Shown piece by piece: positions 59,615 to 64,000 of a stretch of DNA of 64,000 nt; the first letter of the stretch is position 1, and every line of letters begins with the position of its first letter. The position numbers were made by a program, and so were the translations under genes. This DNA comes from Prochlorococcus marinus str. MIT 1013. GTDB taxonomy: Bacteria; Cyanobacteriota; Cyanobacteriia; PCC-6307; Cyanobiaceae. Where the stretch lies: the NCBI RefSeq assembly GCF_027359395.1, contig NZ_CP114778.1, positions 1,674,001 to 1,738,000 of the forward strand, given 5' to 3'. The notes beneath the pieces were generated by a model that did not search any database, was not told the DNA's origin, and was given only the letters and a program-made list of their open reading frames with translations.

Positions 59615-60589
59615 TTACTGATTTACGAGTTTGCTTATACTTTCACCTTGCGGAATAATACTACTTGGATTTAATGGAAATAAAGCTCCAAAATAATCTT
59701 TTCTCCAAGTATCTGCATTACATGTTTTTTTAATATTATATAAATTAAAAATAGTTTTTCTCCATTTTATTATATTTGGAAATGATTCAATTGGCTTCAT
59801 GCTGCACTTAAACAGTGGTTGATAAACAGACTCCCATCTGATTAGAGTAGGAAATAGCCTTATATCAGCAATGGTTAAATCTTCTCCGCATAGCCAAGGC
59901 CCGTTTAGCTTAAGACTTTCTTCGATAATATTTAGAGTTGAAAACAAATCTTTAGATGCTTTTTCATAAGCTTTTTGGTTTCTAGCAAATCCACATTTAT
60001 AAACACCATTATTAATATTTTCTTGAATTAGATTCTGCCAATTGAATATATTTTTATGATGATTTTTGGGATTGAGGTCTATATTATTAGTTTTTACAGG
60101 CCATTTGTTTAGGATCTCTAATAAGTCAGCGCTTTCATTATTTATTAATCTGAATTTTGATTTAGCCTCTTTGCCTGGATCAAATAACATAGGTACAGTA
60201 GCTCTTTTGGTTTGTTTTATATTACATTTTTCATATAGATCTTGAAGTGTTTTGCATCCTTTTAGTGTGGGTTTAAATGTCCATCTACCACTCGATGTAT
60301 TCACTTGAGCGATATTTAGATTAATTGTGGCTTTTAAACCTTTTATTTCATACATTATCCATACTCTGTGAGCCCAAGGACAACTTTTGCCAACAATCAA
60401 ATATGGCATTTGATCCATATCTCTATCTGCTAAATCATCTTTGGTGGGGATTTGAACTTCCGGTTGGAGGTTCTTAGGCCTTTTGTAGTTGCCTTCTGAA
60501 TCTGAAGGTGCAAGCCCATTCATTAAAACCTTCCATTCACAATTCCAAATTTCTTTAGCCGCTTTTACAAGTATTGGTGGTGTAGCCAT
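59615..60589 (-). CDS. Glutathione S-transferase, glutathionyl-hydroquinone reductase-like (Xi class)
   Basis: A 324-residue two-domain GST. The N-terminal thioredoxin fold has VGKSCPWAHRVWI, the CPWAH active site of the ECM4/YqjG glutathionyl-hydroquinone reductase class; the ESADLLEILN glutathione-binding region is present. The helical C-terminal domain has GPWLCGEDLTIADIRLFPTLIRW. Such enzymes reduce glutathionylated quinones. Here, the partner is unknown. It is divergent from the aspartoacylase-like gene with 52 bases between starts. Confidence 0.85.
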   Translation of the reverse strand: MATPPILVKAAKEIWNCEWKVLMNGLAPSDSEGNYKRPKNLQPEVQIPTKDDLADRDMDQMPYLIVGKSCPWAHRVWIMYEIKGLKATINLNIAQVNTSSGRWTFKPTLKGCKTLQDLYEKCNIKQTKRATVPMLFDPGKEAKSKFRLINNESADLLEILNKWPVKTNNIDLNPKNHHKNIFNWQNLIQENINNGVYKCGFARNQKAYEKASKDLFSTLNIIEESLKLNGPWLCGEDLTIADIRLFPTLIRWESVYQPLFKCSMKPIESFPNIIKWRKTIFNLYNIKKTCNADTWRKDYFGALFPLNPSSIIPQGESISKLVNQ

Positions 60590-60641
60590 GAATTTCTTTT
60601 AAACTTATAAGTACAATAAGTACAAATTAATTTGTTTATTG

Positions 60642-61559
60642 ATGATGCAGCTACAGGTGCTTCTAGTGGCTGGTACACACGGTAATGAGATAAATGGTAT
60701 TTTTCTTTTCGATCAATGGCAAAAATCACCTCTTTTAATAAATACTCACGGGATAAAAACTTGTAAGGTAATTGGAAATCCAGAAGCGCAAAAGGCTGGG
60801 AAAAGATACATTCACCAAGATTTAAATAGGAGTTTCCAAGAAGAATCATTTTTATCTATTAGCTCTTCAAATTTTGAGGGAAGCAGAGCAAATGAATTGG
60901 TGAATCTTTACGGAGAGGTCGGAGAAAAACCATGTCAAATAGCATTAGACTTTCATACAACTACAGCTTCCATGGGAAGTTGTTTGGTTGTTTATGGAAG
61001 GAGAAATGCAGATTTAGCTCTGGCTTCTTTAATACAAAATCAATTAGGTTTACCAATATATCTTCATGAATCTGATCAAAAACAAACAGGATTTTTAGTT
61101 GAATCTTGGCCTTGTGGACTTGTTATAGAAATTGGCCCGATAGGTCAGGGCCTCTTGAATTCAAGAATTATTTCACAAACAAAATTGATTCTTGAGACTT
61201 TGATGGAGCAAATTCATCAAGTTCATAACTTAACTTTCTATCCCCCTGATAAGTTGATAATTCACAGGCACATTAAAAGCATCGATTTCCCAAGAGATGA
61301 ACAAGGCAATATTGATGGATATGTGCATTCTCTAAGGCAATCAAAGGATTGGCAGGAATTGAAGAAAAATGATGAATTGTTTTTCAAATCTAATGGAGAA
61401 ATAATTAGATTTGAAGAAGAAGAACCTTACGTACCAGTTTTTATAAATGAAGCAGCGTATGTAGAAAAAAATATCGCTATGAGCTTTACCAAAAGAGAAT
61501 TATGGGATTTTAAAAAAGAATGGAAACAATCGCTTATTGATCTGGTGCATCAGAAGTAA
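60642..61559 (+). CDS. Aspartoacylase/succinylglutamate desuccinylase-like zinc hydrolase
   Basis: A 305-residue member of the AspA/AstE family. The zinc-site motif AGTHGNEINGIFLFDQW is at residues 10-26, followed by IGNPEAQKAGKRYIHQDLNRSF and LDFHTTTASMGSCLVVY, and VIEIGPIGQG. Cyanobacterial copies are annotated as putative aspartoacylase; the true substrate is unproven. In-frame start choices are TTG 60639, ATG 60642 and ATG 60645. It ends about 320 bases before psbA. Confidence 0.85.
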   Translation: MMQLQVLLVAGTHGNEINGIFLFDQWQKSPLLINTHGIKTCKVIGNPEAQKAGKRYIHQDLNRSFQEESFLSISSSNFEGSRANELVNLYGEVGEKPCQIALDFHTTTASMGSCLVVYGRRNADLALASLIQNQLGLPIYLHESDQKQTGFLVESWPCGLVIEIGPIGQGLLNSRIISQTKLILETLMEQIHQVHNLTFYPPDKLIIHRHIKSIDFPRDEQGNIDGYVHSLRQSKDWQELKKNDELFFKSNGEIIRFEEEEPYVPVFINEAAYVEKNIAMSFTKRELWDFKKEWKQSLIDLVHQK

Positions 61560-61611
61560 GTTCTCTCGCTCCAGTAAACAATCGCCCCTTGAGCCTCTAA
61601 TTCATATTTTC

Positions 61612-61627
61612 TGTGACGTGCATCACA
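61612..61627. promoter_or_regulatory. Perfect CRP-family palindrome TGTGA-N6-TCACA
   Basis: TGTGACGTGCATCACA matches the CRP/FNR half-site consensus exactly, and differs from the NtcA site GTA-N8-TAC. It lies 53 bases after the aspartoacylase-like gene stop and about 270 bases before psbA, too far upstream for classical class I activation from the 61741 candidate promoter (about 120 bases). Confidence 0.4.
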
Positions 61628-61707
61628 CAAAGGAACCCTCTCTTCACCCCTATGTCCGTTAATCAGCCACTTTATTAGAACCAAACCCGCAACCTCAGAG
61701 GCTAAAT

Positions 61708-61726
61708 CTTAAAAGAATCTTAAGAC
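61708..61726. promoter_or_regulatory. 11-base-phased direct repeat upstream of psbA
   Basis: CTTAAAAG at 61708-61715 and CTTAAGAC at 61719-61726 repeat with an 11-base period (8 bases plus 3). This is the spacing of tandem sites for OmpR/PhoB-type regulators, including cyanobacterial pho boxes (CTTAACCT) and the RpaB site. It ends 15 bases before the candidate -35. Confidence 0.4.
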
Positions 61727-61740
61727 CTCTTGGGCGCTCG

Positions 61741-61770
61741 TTGAAGCCAACTTACTGATTCTCTTCATAA
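61741..61770 (+). promoter_or_regulatory. psbA: Candidate psbA promoter
   Basis: A TTGAAG box at 61741-61746 is followed after 17 or 18 bases by TTCATA/TCATAA at 61764-61770. That would give a transcript start near 61777 and a leader of about 107 bases. An alternative pair is TTGGCC (61785) with TTTAAT near 61810. No start-site data are available, so this is tentative. Confidence 0.35.
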
Positions 61771-61823
61771 ATTGTCCTACATATTGGCCACAGAAAGGAT
61801 CATTCTCCTTTAATATCACGTCT

Positions 61824-61867
61824 GGCAGTCTAATTAGCTGCCCTTATTTAATCGTCCCGTTAGGGAC
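61824..61867 (+). promoter_or_regulatory. Two hairpins in the psbA leader
   Basis: GGCAG/CTGCC (61824-61842) encloses the palindrome CTAATTAG; GTCCC/GGGAC (61854-61867) has a GTTA loop and sits 16 bases before the psbA ATG. No Shine-Dalgarno is visible in the usual 5-10 bases before the ATG; the only AGGGA lies in the second hairpin's 3-prime arm. Confidence 0.5.
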
Positions 61868-61883
61868 ATACACATTCGTCCTC

Positions 61884-62966
61884 ATGACCACCATTCAGCA
61901 GCAACGTTCTTCGTTGCTCAAAGGTTGGCCACAATTCTGCGAGTGGGTTACTTCCACCAACAACCGTATCTATGTCGGTTGGTTCGGTGTATTGATGATC
62001 CCTTGCCTTCTTGCGGCAACAACTTGTTTCATCGTTGCATTTATCGCTGCTCCTCCAGTTGATATCGACGGTATCCGTGAGCCAGTAGCTGGTTCATTTA
62101 TGTATGGAAACAACATCATTTCTGGTGCTGTTGTTCCTTCAAGTAACGCTATCGGCCTTCACTTCTACCCAATCTGGGAAGCAGCAACTCTTGATGAGTG
62201 GCTATATAACGGCGGCCCTTACCAGCTTGTAATCTTCCACTTCCTTATTGGTATCTCTGCATACATGGGACGTCAGTGGGAGCTTTCATACCGTTTAGGT
62301 ATGCGCCCATGGATCTGTGTTGCTTACTCAGCTCCTGTATCAGCAGCTTTCGCTGTATTCCTTGTTTACCCATTCGGTCAGGGTTCATTCTCTGATGGTA
62401 TGCCTCTAGGAATCTCTGGAACATTCAACTTCATGTTCGTTTTCCAGGCTGAGCACAACATCTTGATGCACCCATTCCATATGGCTGGTGTAGCAGGTAT
62501 GTTCGGTGGTGCTTTGTTCTCTGCAATGCACGGTTCTTTGGTTACTTCATCACTTATCCGTGAGACAACAGGACTTGATTCACAGAACTACGGTTACAAG
62601 TTTGGACAAGAAGAAGAGACATACAACATCGTTGCAGCTCATGGCTACTTCGGTCGTTTGATCTTCCAATATGCAAGCTTCAACAACAGCCGTAGCCTTC
62701 ACTTCTTCTTGGCTTCATGGCCAGTGATTTGTGTTTGGTTGACATCTATGGGCATCTGCACCATGGCGTTCAACTTGAACGGTTTCAACTTCAACCAGTC
62801 TGTAGTTGATACTTCAGGCAAGGTTGTACCAACCTGGGGTGACGTACTTAACCGTGCAAACCTTGGTATGGAAGTAATGCACGAGCGTAATGCTCACAAC
62901 TTCCCACTTGACCTAGCAGCTGCTGAGTCTACTTCTGTAGCTCTTGTTGCACCTGCAATCGGTTAA
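61884..62966 (+). CDS. psbA: Photosystem II reaction centre protein D1
   Basis: The 360-residue D1 protein of PSII in the thylakoid membrane, with five transmembrane helices. It holds TyrZ in CVAYSAPV, the donor-side HNFPLDLA and the QB/herbicide loop SLHFFL. In GRQWELS the residue equivalent to 130 is Gln, the low-light-type (D1:1) form. The C-terminal extension after LDLA is [15 protein letters not shown], removed by CtpA. Codon use is shifted to C-ending codons (AAC, TTC, ATC) compared with neighbouring genes, as in highly expressed genes. Confidence 0.99.
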   Translation: MTTIQQQRSSLLKGWPQFCEWVTSTNNRIYVGWFGVLMIPCLLAATTCFIVAFIAAPPVDIDGIREPVAGSFMYGNNIISGAVVPSSNAIGLHFYPIWEAATLDEWLYNGGPYQLVIFHFLIGISAYMGRQWELSYRLGMRPWICVAYSAPVSAAFAVFLVYPFGQGSFSDGMPLGISGTFNFMFVFQAEHNILMHPFHMAGVAGMFGGALFSAMHGSLVTSSLIRETTGLDSQNYGYKFGQEEETYNIVAAHGYFGRLIFQYASFNNSRSLHFFLASWPVICVWLTSMGICTMAFNLNGFNFNQSVVDTSGKVVPTWGDVLNRANLGMEVMHERNAHNFPLDLAAAESTSVALVAPAIG

Positions 62967-62986
62967 GTCTTTAACTTGATATTTCT

Positions 62987-63016
62987 AAAGCCCTCTTTGC
63001 GAGGGCTTTTTTTTTT
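62987..63016 (+). terminator. psbA intrinsic terminator
   Basis: AAAGCCCTC (62987-62995) and GAGGGCTTT (63001-63009) form a perfect 9-base stem with a 5-base loop, followed by a run of T to 63016. The hairpin is 20 bases after the psbA stop and is of the standard strong type. Confidence 0.93.
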
Positions 63017-63092
63017 GCTTTTTTTATTTTCTAGGCATTGTTGGTTTATTTTTTAGTAAGTATTGATTAACATTTTGTAGATAGGTTTATTC

Positions 63093-64000
63093 ATGGGAAG
63101 TAGTTTCGGAAAACTTTTTAATATCAGCACCTTTGGCGAATCACATGGCGGAGGCGTTGGTGTAATTATTGATGGATGTCCACCAAGGTTGGTGCTTGAT
63201 ATAAATCAAATACAGAATGATCTCAATCGAAGGAGGCCCGGACAAAGCAAAATCACTACTCCAAGAAACGAAAGTGATGAAGTAGAAATTCTTAGTGGTC
63301 TTTTAGGGAACAAAACCTTAGGAACACCAATTGCCATGGTTGTAAGAAATAAAGATCATCGGCCTAAGGATTATTCTGAAATTAAAAAAACTTTTAGACC
63401 ATCTCACGCTGATGCTACATATCAGAAAAAATATGGAATTCAGGCTTTAAGTGGAGGTGGGCGAGCATCGGCAAGAGAGACGATAGGTAGGGTTGCCGCA
63501 GGCTCTATTGCAAAGCAACTCCTCACTCAGGCTGCAAATACGGAAATACTTGCATGGGTAAAGAGAATTCACAATATTGAAGCTGAGATTCTTCCGAGTG
63601 AAGTGACTTATGACGAGATTGAGAAAAATATTGTTCGATGTCCAAATCAATCAGCTGCAGATTTAATGATTCAGAGAGTTGAGGCGTTTGGTAAAGAAGG
63701 AGACTCCTGTGGAGGAGTAATAGAATGTGTGGTTCGAAATCCGCCAGTAGGTCTTGGCATGCCTGTTTTTGATAAGTTAGAGGCTGACTTAGCAAAGGCA
63801 TTAATGTCTTTGCCTGCTACTAAAGCTTTTGAAGTAGGGTCAGGTTTTAGAGGTACTTATTTGAAAGGTAGTGAACATAATGATCCTTTTTTACCATCGG
63901 ATTCTGATCAATTGAAAACTGCTACTAATAATTCAGGGGGAATTCAAGGAGGTATAACTAATGGTGAGAATATAGTTCTGAGAGTTGGCTTTAAACCAAC
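63093..64000 (+). CDS. aroC: Chorismate synthase, 5-prime part, runs off the window
   Basis: An open frame from ATG at 63093 to the window end, about 302 residues of a protein usually near 360. [23 protein letters not shown] is the AroC opening signature, and [44 protein letters not shown] and [14 protein letters not shown] follow. The enzyme makes chorismate, the substrate for menF, trpG/pabA and trpB's pathway in this window. The leader between psbA terminator and ATG is about 75 bases. Confidence 0.97.
   Translation, partial: MGSSFGKLFNISTFGESHGGGVGVIIDGCPPRLVLDINQIQNDLNRRRPGQSKITTPRNESDEVEILSGLLGNKTLGTPIAMVVRNKDHRPKDYSEIKKTFRPSHADATYQKKYGIQALSGGGRASARETIGRVAAGSIAKQLLTQAANTEILAWVKRIHNIEAEILPSEVTYDEIEKNIVRCPNQSAADLMIQRVEAFGKEGDSCGGVIECVVRNPPVGLGMPVFDKLEADLAKALMSLPATKAFEVGSGFRGTYLKGSEHNDPFLPSDSDQLKTATNNSGGIQGGITNGENIVLRVGFKP

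Larger units (their letters stand above)
61560..61883. other. 324-base psbA upstream region
   Basis: No ORF is convincing here. Its content, in order: a CRP-like palindrome (61612-61627), a direct repeat of 11-base period (61708-61726), a possible promoter (61741-61770), and two 5-prime-leader hairpins (61824-61842, 61854-61867). The base composition is visibly less AT-rich than other gaps. It looks like a control region for psbA. Confidence 0.6.

Noticed and set aside
63001-63092. Second promoter or small RNA between psbA and aroC
   Set aside because: Only the psbA terminator and a short AT-rich spacer are visible; no structured element beyond that.

Overview
The window is a dense, AT-rich, oxygenic-photosynthesis chromosome segment and reads as a marine picocyanobacterium of the Prochlorococcus type. 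Direct support comes from psbA (D1), chlM, ndhH, CP12, the phylloquinone genes menA/C/E/F, the SbtA/SbtB and BicA-like bicarbonate uptake genes, very short intergenic gaps, and a thioredoxin-reductase-like flavoenzyme that lacks the NADPH site, a known trait of Prochlorococcus. I cannot fix the strain from sequence alone; a low-light (NATL-like) lineage is a guess. No tRNA, rRNA, insertion sequence, prophage or CRISPR array is visible. It looks like core genome rather than an island.

Layout. 1-9.1 kb: the end of a DUF3352-type membrane-anchored protein, rhodanese, trpB, SUI1, cysC, purE, nagA, chlM, a LuxR-type response regulator (Rre1/Ycf29-like), a cysteine desulfurase and rsmH. 9.1-15.4 kb: ndhH, then a phylloquinone block (DHNA-CoA thioesterase, menE-menC-menA, menF). 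15.4-19.7 kb: grxC-gshB, then prfB with a programmed +1 frameshift, a DUF3285 peptide, ybeY, dgkA and trpG/pabA. 19.7-31.7 kb: hisC, argS, nadC, a possible tiny membrane peptide, mnmE, a DUF2062 protein, the (p)ppGpp enzyme, a double-ATPase ABC protein, rluD-like and rbgA/ylqF-like genes. 31.7-38 kb: a 478-base gap, pgk, a secreted hypothetical, murG, a cobC/hisC-like aminotransferase, pyrD and rnhA. 38-41.6 kb: the classical secE-nusG-rplK-rplA-rplJ-rplL block with an L10-type leader. 41.6-52.1 kb: clpB paralogue, eno, an ABC1 kinase pair, the ferredoxin-type thioredoxin reductase, and a bicA-sbtA-sbtB carbon uptake operon. 52.2-64 kb: DnaJ-like, hemB, a VOC protein, mutS2, obg, a small conserved peptide, CP12, DUF2301, a glutathionyl-hydroquinone-reductase-like GST, an aspartoacylase-like gene, psbA and the start of aroC.

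The genes serve photosynthesis and its cofactors (D1, chlorophyll, phylloquinone, NDH-1), carbon entry and Calvin-cycle control (bicarbonate transporters, pgk, CP12), redox and sulfur handling (grxC, gshB, FFTR, cysC, cysteine desulfurase, GST), translation and its quality control, and amino acid/nucleotide synthesis.

I see no wholly new defence or mobile system. The best leads are at the RNA and regulatory level: the prfB frameshift; a leader before the FFTR gene whose hairpin can pair in two ways; a perfect TGTGA-N6-TCACA palindrome and an 11-base-phased direct repeat upstream of psbA; a terminator whose U-tract abuts the rnhA start codon; and a 31-34 residue membrane-peptide ORF behind a 10-base palindrome.
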